Assembly: GCF_040096075.1 (NCBI RefSeq)
Contig: NZ_JBBMFJ010000011.1
Location: forward strand, 23,687 to 87,686
Source of the DNA: Brotaphodocola faecis
GTDB lineage: Bacteria > Bacillota > Clostridia > Lachnospirales > Lachnospiraceae
DNA: 64,000 nucleotides
Direction of reading: 5' to 3'
Position 1 is the first letter of the stretch; the number at the start of each line of letters is the position of its first letter. The notes beneath the pieces were generated by a model. The model was not told the origin of the DNA. It searched no databases and saw only the letters and a program-made list of their open reading frames with translations. A program made the position numbers and the translations under genes. Positions 34,328-43,517 of the stretch are shown here, one piece after another.

Positions 34328-36286
34328 ATGTCCCATACTGAACTGCCTATTCCCAATACCCAAAAGTCCGGCGCCCTTATCATCTGTCTGCACGCCGGGA
34401 TCCGACGGGAATTTCAGGACTATCTTTCCGCCCTGCTGGGCAACTATATCCGCTTTGACATCCTTGACCCTTACCAGATCCATGATCCGTCACAGATCCA
34501 GGACTACTCTTGCATTCTGTTTGCCAGCAGCCGCACCCGGGAAGCCTTTCCCATTCCGGTTCCGGAACATATTACCCAGCTGATCTGCACCCGTACCTTC
34601 AATCCGGTCTCTTTAGACCAGATCATCCGGATTCCTCAGGGTTCTTCCGTTTATCTGGTCAATGACACCAGGGATTCCGTTCTGGATATTCTCGGGCAGC
34701 TGAAGGATGCCGGCATCACCCAGTACCACTTTGTTCCTTTTTATCAGGGATGTACCCAGACAGACGAATCCATCCAGTATGCCATCACCCTGGGCGAGCC
34801 CCAGCTGGTTCCCCGCCATGTACCCAATGTCATCAATATTGGAAACCGGATCATTGATATTTCCACGATTCACGATCTGTGTACCTGTTTTCAGCTTCCA
34901 TCCAGCTTAACCAACCAGATCACACGGACCTATGTGAACCGGATCCTGCAGATCATCCAGTTAACCGGAACTCATTACACCAACTATGTATTTTCCCAGC
35001 AGCTTCTGCAGGCCGTCATAAGCAACTTAAACGTCAGCATCTGCCTCATGACAGACGAGGGCCGCATCAGCATGGTGAACCGGGCCTTCTGCCAGGACTG
35101 GAATATCCCGGAAAACGGATGCATGGACAGCCTGTTTTCTTCCTGGCTGCCTTCCCAGTACGCATCCCATAATTTCTGCCAGAGCGCGGACTACCAGCTG
35201 GTCAGCCGCAGCGGCCTGCGCAGACATCTCAGTGTCCTGCAGCTTTCCCTGCCCGGCCACAAACCGCTTTATCTGCTGAGCAGCCAGCCTGTGTCCTCCT
35301 CCCCTGCCCCGGATATTACCCCGGTGGATGTGCGGGATCCTTCCTCAGATTTTTACCGGCTCAACAGCGGTTTTGACAGCATCCTGTCGGTCTCCGGCCG
35401 CGTGCTGAACATGCTGGAGTACGCCCGCCGCCTGGCGCTCTACGATTTTCCAGTGCTGATCCAGGGTGAAAACGGCACCCAGAAAAAGAAGATTGCCACA
35501 GCGATTCACAAAACCTCCAGCCGCAGACAGAATCCTCTGATCATTTTCAACTCCCTGTATACCGGTCTGGAAGCTGCGGACCAGTTAAAGCTGGCAGATA
35601 CCGGCACCCTGCTGATTGACGGTGTGGAACGTCTTTCCCTCTCCACCCAGGATACTCTCATCAGTATTCTGCAAAACACGATGGATGATCTGGATATCCG
35701 CATCATCGCCACCACCAGCCAGGATCTGTACCAGGACGTTCTGGACGGGCGCTTCCGGGAAGAACTTTTCTTTCTTTTAAATGCCGCCTCCATCGATACC
35801 ATCCCTCTGCGGGAGCGGCGGGAAGATATTCCGGTTCTGATGGAGCTTTTCTTCCGGGAACTGTTCCATGACCCCAACATCAGGCTGAAAGATCTGATCT
35901 CCTCCAGCCTGATGAATTTCCTGACGAACTACGATTACCCGGGAAATATCCAGGAGCTGTTCAACTTAAGCCGCTATTTCTTCTCCCTGTACTCGGCCCA
36001 TCCGCTGGTACTCTCCCAGCTTCCATCCTACATCCGGAGCCGGGTAAACCAGCCGGTCAGCGAAAGCAGCGTATTAAAGAACCAGGTCCTTTCCCTGATC
36101 GCGGAAACACCGCGAATCGGACGCGGCACCATTCTGACGGCCCTGACAGAAAAAGAAATCGCCGTCAGCGATGGAAAGCTGCGCGGTCTCTTAAAAGAGC
36201 TTGCCGAGGAAGGCCTGATCCGGGTTGGACGCACCCGCAGCGGCTGCGAGATCACCGAGCTGGGTCTTGCATCCATCCGGCATTGA
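34328..36286 (+). CDS. PrpR/PAS/AAA-type regulator with degenerate sigma-54 domain
   Basis: 652 residues, divergent from dpp. An N-terminal PrpR-N-like sensor (about 15-190), a PAS-like part (about 225-320, VISNLNVSICLMTDEGRISM), then an AAA+ domain (about 355-575) and a C-terminal winged helix (LRGLLKELAEEGLIRVGRTR) in place of the usual Fis-type helix-turn-helix. Walker A reads GENGTQKKK near 380 (normal GETGTGKE), Walker B reads TGTLLIDGVE near 428 (normal GGTLFLDEI), and the GAFTGA loop for sigma-54 contact is gone. RF-E and YPGNIQEL remain. It cannot act as a normal enhancer-binding protein; sigma-A regulation is inferred. Start after AAAGGAGAACCC. Confidence 0.85.
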   Translation: MSHTELPIPNTQKSGALIICLHAGIRREFQDYLSALLGNYIRFDILDPYQIHDPSQIQDYSCILFASSRTREAFPIPVPEHITQLICTRTFNPVSLDQIIRIPQGSSVYLVNDTRDSVLDILGQLKDAGITQYHFVPFYQGCTQTDESIQYAITLGEPQLVPRHVPNVINIGNRIIDISTIHDLCTCFQLPSSLTNQITRTYVNRILQIIQLTGTHYTNYVFSQQLLQAVISNLNVSICLMTDEGRISMVNRAFCQDWNIPENGCMDSLFSSWLPSQYASHNFCQSADYQLVSRSGLRRHLSVLQLSLPGHKPLYLLSSQPVSSSPAPDITPVDVRDPSSDFYRLNSGFDSILSVSGRVLNMLEYARRLALYDFPVLIQGENGTQKKKIATAIHKTSSRRQNPLIIFNSLYTGLEAADQLKLADTGTLLIDGVERLSLSTQDTLISILQNTMDDLDIRIIATTSQDLYQDVLDGRFREELFFLLNAASIDTIPLRERREDIPVLMELFFRELFHDPNIRLKDLISSSLMNFLTNYDYPGNIQELFNLSRYFFSLYSAHPLVLSQLPSYIRSRVNQPVSESSVLKNQVLSLIAETPRIGRGTILTALTEKEIAVSDGKLRGLLKELAEEGLIRVGRTRSGCEITELGLASIRH

Positions 36287-36330
36287 TGATATACTAACAG
36301 CCGTTTGAATCTGATAAAGAGAGGTATTTT

Positions 36331-37059
36331 ATGATGTTGCCAAAGATTGGAATTACAACAATAAATACGAAAAATCCGGTATCCGGCGCACCGCTTTCCA
36401 CCAATGGCTGGACTTACAACGATGCAGTTACAAAGGGCGGCGGAGTTCCGTTCCTGCTTCCTTCCGTCACCAATGAGGACCAGTTAGACGCCATGGTGGA
36501 GGCCTGCGATGGCTTCATCTTCAGCGGCGGAGCTGATATCACCCCCTGCTGCTACGGAGAGATGGCCCATCCACTGGTAGGTGACACCAGCTTAAAACTG
36601 GACCGCAGCCAGATTGGCCTGATCCGCCGGGTTATCAAAACAAGAAAGCCGTTTCTGGCTATCTGCCGCGGACACCAGGTCTTAAACGTAGCCTGCGGCG
36701 GAACCCTGTACCAGGACAACAGCCTGCACGGGGAAGGCACAGCAAGACACATGATCAAGGATGACCGGGGTGATGTGAGCCACCAGGTTACACTGAAACC
36801 AGGCACGACCCTCTACAACATGTTCGGCGAGCGCGTCTGGACCAACAGCTACCATCACCAGAGCGTGAAAAAACTGGGTGATGGCTTAAAGATCGCCGGC
36901 ACCGCCGATGACGGCATTGTGGAGGCCATTGAGCTGATCGATTATCCCTACGGCCTTGGCATCCAGTGGCACCCGGAGGCCATGCTGGTGGCATCCGATG
37001 ATATGCTTCCGGTGTTTACCGGACTGATTGAAGCGGCGAAGAAAGCAGCTGACAAATAA
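36331..37059 (+). CDS. C26-family gamma-glutamyl amide hydrolase (PuuD-like)
   Basis: 242-residue class-I glutamine amidotransferase-like hydrolase. The nucleophile elbow ICRGHQVLNVACGGTLYQD holds the catalytic Cys near 112, and the His-x-Glu pair is in WHPEAML near 215. FSGGADITPCCYGE near 55 is family typical. Such enzymes split gamma-glutamyl amides (gamma-Glu-GABA in the putrescine route), but no other puu gene is present. It follows the regulator by 44 bases and likely shares its transcript, so a role in breaking gamma-glutamyl peptides is plausible. Confidence 0.88.
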   Translation: MMLPKIGITTINTKNPVSGAPLSTNGWTYNDAVTKGGGVPFLLPSVTNEDQLDAMVEACDGFIFSGGADITPCCYGEMAHPLVGDTSLKLDRSQIGLIRRVIKTRKPFLAICRGHQVLNVACGGTLYQDNSLHGEGTARHMIKDDRGDVSHQVTLKPGTTLYNMFGERVWTNSYHHQSVKKLGDGLKIAGTADDGIVEAIELIDYPYGLGIQWHPEAMLVASDDMLPVFTGLIEAAKKAADK

Positions 37060-37084
37060 TCCGTCGATTGTCTGCACAAATTTG

Positions 37085-38179
37085 TTACTGTTTCGAATCC
37101 TGATCTTCCAGGTACTCTGACAAACTGTAATAAAGTTCTCCCGCTCGTCCGCGGGTCCGCTTTGCTGCCGTCATGGAATTTAAAATAGCCTCCTGCTCTG
37201 CCTCTGCAGCCGCAAGGAAAGCCCGGTTGATCACATGTTCCGGAATTGCCTGAATCTGCAGCAGTTCTTCCTCTGCTCCTGACGGAATCCGGTTCGCTGT
37301 GGTAAACCCGATCATGACCTCGCCGCTTCCATGTCCGGTGTAACCGCCAGTACGGGCAATGCCCACGCCGGTTCTCCGGAGAATGCGTCTTAACTGGCGG
37401 CTGGTCAGTGGCAGGTCCGTGGCGAGGATGCTCATGATGGAGCCCTTATCCTCTTCTGATGCCGCCATATCATCTTTCTCCTGCTTCCAGTCCAGAATCT
37501 TTGCTCCCACCGATTCGCCATTTAACACAAAATCTTCCGTTGCGCCAAAATTGGACTGCACCAGCACGCCAATCGTATATTCTTTCTCTCCGATCCGGAT
37601 CACGCGGGAAGCAGAACCAATGCCGCCCTTTAAACCGTAGCAGATGGTTCCGGCTCCGGCTCCCACATCCCCTTCCTCGAACTCTTCCGAAGCTGACGCA
37701 AAGGCCTGGCGGACTTCATCTGCTCCCACAACCCGTTTCTGAATCTGATTGATGCGGCTGTCATTGCACTCGCCTACGACTGGATTGATACTCATAGGCT
37801 CCAGACCATCCTGTTCACACTGTTCCACCACAATATCCACCATAGCATCCCAGACCTTTCCCACATTTAAGGTATTGGTCAGGGCAATGGGTGTTTCCAG
37901 GGTACCAAGCTCTTCCACCTGTACCAGGCCGGCGCTCTTGCCAAACCCGTTATGGACATAGGCAGCAGCCGTGTACTTTTGCGCAAAGGCATTGTCCGCT
38001 CCCGGCACAATCACCGTTATGCCGGTATGGTTTTCCTCCGTTTTTACGGTGCAGTGCCCGACTTTTACGCCAGGTACATCGGTAATCTTATTCCGTTTTC
38101 CAGTCTCCAGGCGCCCCGGCACAATGCCGAAGTCCCGGATTCGTTTTCTCTCCACGTATGAATTCCTCCCGCTTTCCAT
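37085..38179 (-). CDS. P1-family aminopeptidase (DmpA type)
   Basis: 364 residues. DmpA-type enzymes self-cleave between Gly and Ser to give an N-terminal nucleophile and act on D- or beta-amino-acid peptides. The expected cleavage point is in KGSIMSILATDLPL near 247-248. Other family blocks: ITDVPGVKVGHCTV near 32 and GECNDSRINQIQKR near 132. Convergent with the C26 gene, 25 bases apart. It lies next to the D-amino acid aminotransferase remnant, supporting a D-peptide theme. Confidence 0.9.
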   Translation of the reverse strand: MESGRNSYVERKRIRDFGIVPGRLETGKRNKITDVPGVKVGHCTVKTEENHTGITVIVPGADNAFAQKYTAAAYVHNGFGKSAGLVQVEELGTLETPIALTNTLNVGKVWDAMVDIVVEQCEQDGLEPMSINPVVGECNDSRINQIQKRVVGADEVRQAFASASEEFEEGDVGAGAGTICYGLKGGIGSASRVIRIGEKEYTIGVLVQSNFGATEDFVLNGESVGAKILDWKQEKDDMAASEEDKGSIMSILATDLPLTSRQLRRILRRTGVGIARTGGYTGHGSGEVMIGFTTANRIPSGAEEELLQIQAIPEHVINRAFLAAAEAEQEAILNSMTAAKRTRGRAGELYYSLSEYLEDQDSKQ

Positions 38180-38198
38180 CTAAAACTGCTGTAGCAGA

Positions 38199-38656
38199 TT
38201 ATTTTCCGATTTCGTTTAAGTATTTGTCCCGCAGTTTCTGAATCAGCTCCTGATTCTTCATGCCGACGGATTTCTGATTCAGTTCCATGGCACACATGCT
38301 TGGATGGCTGGTGCTGGTCACCAGAATCTCATCTGCGGTGTAAAGCTCCTCCAGGGTAAAGGCACGCTCCTCCACCGGAATGCCAAGCTCACCGCACCAG
38401 CGGATGATGTGTTTCCGCTTGGTCCCCGGAAGAATCAGGTTGTCCAACGGATGGGTAATGAACACGCCATCCTTCACCATGGAAATATTGGAGTGGGAAC
38501 ACTCGGTCACATAGCCGTCCCGGACAAAAACGGTCTCATTGCAGCCTCATAAATGCCGTCTCCAAAATAAAACCCGCGGTCATTGGCCGGGATCATCATA
38601 TCGTCAATGCTGGTAATTTTTCCGTTATAATATGCCAGATCTTTCATTTTCTCCAT
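38199..38656 (-). pseudogene. D-amino acid aminotransferase remnant (internal deletion)
   Basis: Two halves of a class IV aminotransferase lie in different frames. The 5' part from ATG 38656 reads MEKMKDLAYYNGK and DRGFYFGDGIYEA, then leaves frame and stops at 38507. The 3' part continues in another frame with VFVRDGYVTECSHSNISMV, HPLDNLILPG and VTSTSHPSMCA to the stop at 38199. An intact enzyme is near 285 residues; about 150 remain, so some 130 codons are gone, including the region of the PLP-binding lysine. No activity is possible. Family recognised by motif; deletion size is my estimate. Confidence 0.88.
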
Positions 38657-38725
38657 GTTGTTTTTCTCTTTCTTTTCTAGGAGCACGGCCTTATGCCGCG
38701 TTGTCCTGCGTATTGGATGTTTAGT

Positions 38726-38752
38726 GTAACTGTTCAGTACCCTCACAGTTAC
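38726..38752. repeat. REP-like hairpin repeat, copy 2
   Basis: 27-base element with perfect arms GTAACTGT and ACAGTTAC around TCAGTACCCTC, differing in one base from the copy at 8585-8611. It lies in the gap between the aminotransferase remnant and icd. Confidence 0.72.
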
Positions 38753-38845
38753 TGTTTAGTATACAATGTGGATTTTCAAAAGTAAATAGTTGTGGTAAAC
38801 TAAGAATAAACATTGTGTTTTTCTGCTTACAGAGGAGGTAAGATT

Positions 38846-40057
38846 ATGGAAAAAATTAAAATGACAACACCGCTCGTTGAGATGGACGGCGATGAGATGG
38901 CGGCAATTCTGTGGAAAGAAACCAGAGAAAAGCTGGTGCTCCCTTTCGTGGACCTGCTGGTGGACTATTACGACTTAAGCATCCGCAACCGTGACCTTAC
39001 GGATGATCAGGTCACCGTGGATTCCGCCAATGCCGCCAACAAATACGGCGTTGCTGTCAAATGCGCAACCATCACGCCAAACCTGGAGCGTATCCAGGAA
39101 TATCAGCTAAAGAAAATGTGGAAGAGTCCCAACGCCACCATCCGTTCCATTATGGATGGTACCGTATTCCGCGCTCCGATCCTCATCAAGGGCATTGAAC
39201 CATACATCAAGACCTGGACAAAGCCCATCACCCTGGCACGCCACGCTTACGGCGATCTCTACCGCGCATCTGAGATGAAGATTGACCAGCCTGGCAAATG
39301 CGAACTGGTCTTTACTGCAGAGGACGGAACGGAAACCAGGGAACTGATTCATAACTTCACCTCCCCGGGTATTGCCCAGGGCATCCACAACCTGGATTCC
39401 TCCATCCGAAGCTTTGCCCGCTGCTGCATGGCCTACGCCCTGGATATAAAGCAGGACCTGATTTTTTCCGCAAAAGATACCATTTCCAAGGTTTATGACC
39501 GGAATTTCCGTGAGATTTTCAAAGAAGTTTTCATGAGTGAATTTATGGAAGATTTTGAGAAAGCCGGTATTACCTACCAGTACTGCCTGATTGACGATGC
39601 TGTTTCCCGCGCCGTCAAGAATGAGGGCGGCTATGTCTGGGCCTGCCAGAACTACGATGGTGATGTCATGAGTGATATGCTGGCAACCGCCTACGGCTCC
39701 GCAGCCATGATGACCTCCGTTCTGGTCTCCCCGAAGGGCTGCTATGAGTATGAGGCCGCCCACGGAACCGTGCGCCGTCACTACTACCGCTACTTAGAGG
39801 GCGGCGTTGCCTCCACCAACCCCCTTGCCATCATCATGGCCTGGGCCAGCGCCCTGGAAAAACGCGGCGAGCTGGATCAGAACAAAGAGCTGGAAACCTT
39901 TGGCCGCCAGTTAAAAGAAGCAGCCGTGAAAACCGTGGAAGACGGCATCATGACTGCTGATCTGAAAAAAGTAACTACGATCAAGAATCCGCATGTTGTC
40001 ACCGGTCTGGTATTCATTGCCACGGTACAGGAGCGGCTGATGAAGCTTCGCGGATAA
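38846..40057 (+). CDS. icd: Isocitrate dehydrogenase (NADP-dependent, eukaryote-like subfamily)
   Basis: 403 residues. It turns isocitrate into 2-oxoglutarate and CO2. Motifs: TPLVEMDGDEMAAILW at the N-terminus, SPNATIRSIMDGTVFRAPI near 95 (isocitrate phosphate-binding region), and YEYEAAHGTVRRHYYRYLEGG near 300. This is the shorter IDH subfamily resembling mitochondrial IDP rather than E. coli Icd. Start set at ATG 38846 after AGAGGAGGTAAGATT. With the aconitase nearby it can make 2-oxoglutarate for glutamate synthesis. Its last 44 bases overlap the convergent LysR gene. Confidence 0.95.
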   Translation: MEKIKMTTPLVEMDGDEMAAILWKETREKLVLPFVDLLVDYYDLSIRNRDLTDDQVTVDSANAANKYGVAVKCATITPNLERIQEYQLKKMWKSPNATIRSIMDGTVFRAPILIKGIEPYIKTWTKPITLARHAYGDLYRASEMKIDQPGKCELVFTAEDGTETRELIHNFTSPGIAQGIHNLDSSIRSFARCCMAYALDIKQDLIFSAKDTISKVYDRNFREIFKEVFMSEFMEDFEKAGITYQYCLIDDAVSRAVKNEGGYVWACQNYDGDVMSDMLATAYGSAAMMTSVLVSPKGCYEYEAAHGTVRRHYYRYLEGGVASTNPLAIIMAWASALEKRGELDQNKELETFGRQLKEAAVKTVEDGIMTADLKKVTTIKNPHVVTGLVFIATVQERLMKLRG

Positions 40058-40991
40058 ATTTCTGTTTCATGAGATCGATCAGGTACCGCTCCGCGCGCCC
40101 CAGATACATATCTTCTTTATAAACTGCATTGACACTCCAGAACTCCGGAGTCACAGAAAAATCATAGCAGCAAAAACGTGCCATTCCTCCCAGCGCATCA
40201 ACCGCGCGCTGGGGAACAATGGCCACTCCAAGCCCCGCCGCTGCCAGTTGAACCGCGGAAATACAGCTGGAAAGCTCAATCATAATCTTCGGATCAATTC
40301 CGTACTGGCGCAGTACCAGATCTGTTTTCTTCCGTATTGCATGTCCCTTTTTCAGCATGATGAACGGAAGATCCTTCATGGCATTCAAATTCAGGCATCC
40401 CTTTATCCCAGAATGATCCGCCGGATGAATATCTTTTTCTGTCTCTAAAAACATATCCTCCCGTATCATATTTTTTTCTGCCACAAGCAAAAGCCGTTCC
40501 CGGTAGATTGCCTCCGCTTTCAGTCCCACTGGAAGATCCCCCTGGCCTCTGGGAATCACATAAAAGCTGATATCGTCCCGTAAAAGTGCTTTCAGAAGTT
40601 CATCTGATTTTGCCTCCATCACCTGCAGTTCAATTCCAGGATACTGATTCTTAAACTCCGGAATAACCGCTGGAAGCATGTAACCGGCACGCTCTGTCGG
40701 CATGCCAAACACAATACGTCCCTTTTCCCCAAGTCCCGCGTCAATCAGTTCTTTTCTTAAGTTATCACTCATCAGCAAAATTTTTCTGGCTGTCTCCACA
40801 TACTTTTCCCCCGCATAGGTAATAGTAAGCGGCGAAGTTCCGCGGTCAAAGAGCTTTACCCCAACATCCTGTTCCACTTTGGAAACAATATGACTGAGTG
40901 ACGGCTGGGATATATATAACTTACGCGCAGCCGCAGTAATGCTGCGGCAGTCCGCAACGGTTGTAATATAAAGCATTTCGCGAAAATCCAT
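40014..40991 (-). CDS. LysR-family regulator of the hydratase/aconitase operon (YbhD-like position)
   Basis: 325 residues with the N-terminal LysR HTH (SITAAARKLYISQPSLSHIV) and a substrate-binding domain (GMPTERAGYMLPAVIPEFKN). Start set at ATG 40991 after AGGAGGAAATGC; the longer in-frame start 165 bases upstream has no clear site. The final 14 codons and stop lie inside the end of the convergent icd gene. It is downstream of the YbhJ-type hydratase on the same strand and may regulate it or icd. Confidence 0.9.
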   Translation of the reverse strand: MDFREMLYITTVADCRSITAAARKLYISQPSLSHIVSKVEQDVGVKLFDRGTSPLTITYAGEKYVETARKILLMSDNLRKELIDAGLGEKGRIVFGMPTERAGYMLPAVIPEFKNQYPGIELQVMEAKSDELLKALLRDDISFYVIPRGQGDLPVGLKAEAIYRERLLLVAEKNMIREDMFLETEKDIHPADHSGIKGCLNLNAMKDLPFIMLKKGHAIRKKTDLVLRQYGIDPKIMIELSSCISAVQLAAAGLGVAIVPQRAVDALGGMARFCCYDFSVTPEFWSVNAVYKEDMYLGRAERYLIDLMKQKFIREASSAAPVPWQ

Positions 40992-41128
40992 GCATTTCCT
41001 CCTGATGTCCGGGGATATTCCCCTTACTGTCACCTTTATTATATCCACTTTTTCGTCCTTCCGCAAGCATCGAAACAGGGCGTCTTCCGCAAAGGAATCC
41101 GCCCTGTCCCGATTGTTCCTGATTTTCT

Positions 41129-43390
41129 TTAACTTCTGTAATAATTGATCAGACATCCTGATAATAAAATTTTTTGTTCATCTTCCGTAAGTGCATCCAG
41201 TGTACAGTTCAGTACCGCCTTCACACTTCCGCTGGCCGGGTCCAATACCTCTGCCATAACCGGATTTTTGCAGGAAGATACTACATCCCGTACATCACGA
41301 ATCAGCAGATAGCTTCCCACCGGAATATCCAGTGCTTCTTCTGTGCGAAGCGGTAAAAGTCCCCAGTTGATCAGATTGGAACGGTAACGCTTGGTCGCAT
41401 ACTCATTTGCCAGATTCGCAAATCCCCCCAGTACCTTCTGACAGCTGGCCGCCTGTTCTCTGGATGAACCGTCACCAATTTTGTCGCTGACCATCAGACT
41501 GCCCAGAGTAATATCGGAAATACTGCACCCAAGCTCCACAGTAAGCTTTGCAAGCAGATTATTACATTCCGCATCCCCTGTCTGAATGCTGCCGTCAGCC
41601 TGTTCTCTCCGGCTCTTCTCCAACGCCCGTACTGCTTTTGCCCGTCCTACATATTCCGGATCGCGGCTGATCATGGCATACTCCGAAATTTTCTCCGGAT
41701 TGGAACGGAAAGAAGATGCTTCTCCGGACGGAACCAGCTCATCGGTAGTCACGGATCCATGATAGGAGCCAGCCGTCTTTAACAGCAGATGCTTTGTGAG
41801 CGGCTGCATTTCCGGCCAGTCCGCAATATTCGGACCCATAGTCAGTTCTACACTGTCGTCACCCTTATTATAGTTATCAAATACCTGGTTCTCGTAAATC
41901 TTCGGATCAAAATGATGATGCAGCGTGCGGTACTCTACATCCAATTCGGTAGCTGCTGTCAGTTTTCCGCCATTTCGAACCGTAGCCGCGATAGAACGTG
42001 CATCCATCAGGCAGGCGCAGGCCATCTGGCCCTGTCCCGGCTTGGAACCTTCCCGGTTCGGATAGTTTCTGGTCATATGGCGAATGCTGACCTGATTATT
42101 GGCCGGAACATCGGTCACACCAAAGCACGGGCCGCAGATGCATGGGCGCAGTGTTGCACCGCTGACTGCCAGTTCTCCCGCAATTCCCTGTTCCATCAGA
42201 TCTGCCATGACCGGAAGGCTGGCCGGGTTGATACCCAGATTCAGCCCGCTTCCCGGGATTCCATAACCCTTTAAGATATCTGCCATGGCAACAATGTTCT
42301 CAAAGAGGCCGCCGCTACAGCCGCTGACCAGTGCCTGATCCACGAAAAACTCCCCATCACGCATATGAGACTGAATCGAAAACGGCTCGCCGTGATTTCC
42401 TTTAATCTTATTTCCGGCTTCCTCGACCTCTTTGATAACCTCCGGCATCCGCTCCTTAAATTCACGGATTGGCATGGCATTGCTTGGATGGAACGGCAGG
42501 GCGATCATGCACTCCACGCTGGAAAGATCGATTTCGATAAGCCCATCGTAATACGCGCCTGCCTCTGGTGCCATCTCACGATAGGCATCACGGCGTCCGT
42601 GCTCTGCCAGGAATTCTTCGGTCTTTCCATCGGTACACCAGACACTGGAGAGTGCTGCACTCTCCGTGGTCATGACATCAATGCCCATGCGGCATTCCAT
42701 ACTTAAGTTGTAAACACCGTCACCCACAAACTCCAGAACCTTATTCTTATTAAAATTATTCTGGAAGGTTGCCGCAATCAGGGCCAGCGCCACATCCTGC
42801 GGGCCCACACCAGGTCTTGGAGATCCGGTCAACTTCACCGCCAGAACCGGCGGATACGCAATATCATAGGTACGACCAAGAAGCTGCTTTGCCACCTCAC
42901 CGCCGCCCTCGCCGATTCCCATAGTACCCAGGGCACCATAGCGGGAATGGCTGTCGGAACCAAGAATCATTTTTCCACCGCCGGCCATCATCTCACGCAT
43001 ATACTGATGGAGCACGGCACGATACGGCGGAACAAAGATACCGCCATATTTTTTTGCGTTTCCAAGACCAAAAACATGATCATCCTCATTGATCGTGCCA
43101 CCCACCGCACAGAGGGTGTGATGACAGTTGGAAAGTACATACGGCACTGGGAATTTTTTAATTCCGCTTGCGCGGGCCGTCTGCAGAATATTGACATAGT
43201 TGTTATCCGGAGAAACCAGCGCGTCAAATTTCAGCTGCAGCTGCTCCATATTGTCACTGTGGTTATGGGCTTTTAAAATTCCGTAAGCCATGGTCTTTCT
43301 CTTTCCCCCAGACTGCTGCTCCGCACATTTCACAGCGGTAAAGGTGCCATCAGCCGCAAGCACAACACCATGATCGGTCAATCTTACCAT
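41129..43390 (-). CDS. Aconitase-family hydratase (YbhJ-like)
   Basis: 753 residues, the same length I recall for E. coli YbhJ, a putative hydratase. Fe-S ligand cysteines are retained: one in VSGCSGGLFEN near 390 and two in CICGPCFGVTD near 455. SDSHSRYGALGTMGIGEGGG near 145 and the DKIGDGSSREQAAS swivel segment near 650 are typical of aconitases. Start set at ATG 43390 after GGAGAATGAAAAA. It hydrates or isomerises an unknown tri- or dicarboxylate. The PrpF-type gene upstream and the aconitase beyond it suggest one pathway. Confidence 0.87.
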   Translation of the reverse strand: MVRLTDHGVVLAADGTFTAVKCAEQQSGGKRKTMAYGILKAHNHSDNMEQLQLKFDALVSPDNNYVNILQTARASGIKKFPVPYVLSNCHHTLCAVGGTINEDDHVFGLGNAKKYGGIFVPPYRAVLHQYMREMMAGGGKMILGSDSHSRYGALGTMGIGEGGGEVAKQLLGRTYDIAYPPVLAVKLTGSPRPGVGPQDVALALIAATFQNNFNKNKVLEFVGDGVYNLSMECRMGIDVMTTESAALSSVWCTDGKTEEFLAEHGRRDAYREMAPEAGAYYDGLIEIDLSSVECMIALPFHPSNAMPIREFKERMPEVIKEVEEAGNKIKGNHGEPFSIQSHMRDGEFFVDQALVSGCSGGLFENIVAMADILKGYGIPGSGLNLGINPASLPVMADLMEQGIAGELAVSGATLRPCICGPCFGVTDVPANNQVSIRHMTRNYPNREGSKPGQGQMACACLMDARSIAATVRNGGKLTAATELDVEYRTLHHHFDPKIYENQVFDNYNKGDDSVELTMGPNIADWPEMQPLTKHLLLKTAGSYHGSVTTDELVPSGEASSFRSNPEKISEYAMISRDPEYVGRAKAVRALEKSRREQADGSIQTGDAECNNLLAKLTVELGCSISDITLGSLMVSDKIGDGSSREQAASCQKVLGGFANLANEYATKRYRSNLINWGLLPLRTEEALDIPVGSYLLIRDVRDVVSSCKNPVMAEVLDPASGSVKAVLNCTLDALTEDEQKILLSGCLINYYRS

Positions 43391-43442
43391 TTTTTCATTC
43401 TCCTGCTTCCGTGTTTTTTCAAATGATATTTTCACCTGAAAA

Positions 43443-43479
43443 CTGCCGCAAAATGCCACTTTGGGACATTCTGCGGCAG
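43443..43479 (-). terminator. Hairpin between prpF-like and hydratase genes
   Basis: Stem CTGCCGCA-AATG / CATT-TGCGGCAG with a single mismatch and an 11-base loop, followed by TTTTCAGG. An intercistronic hairpin that may lower expression of the last gene. Confidence 0.6.
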
Positions 43480-43517
43480 ATATCTGCAATTTGATTCGTC
43501 ATTTCTGACAATTACGA

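Noticed and set aside
38507..38746. A short independent protein upstream of the aminotransferase remnant
   Set aside because: It is the 5' end of the same broken gene; the extra N-terminal codons before ATG 38656 have no ribosome binding site.
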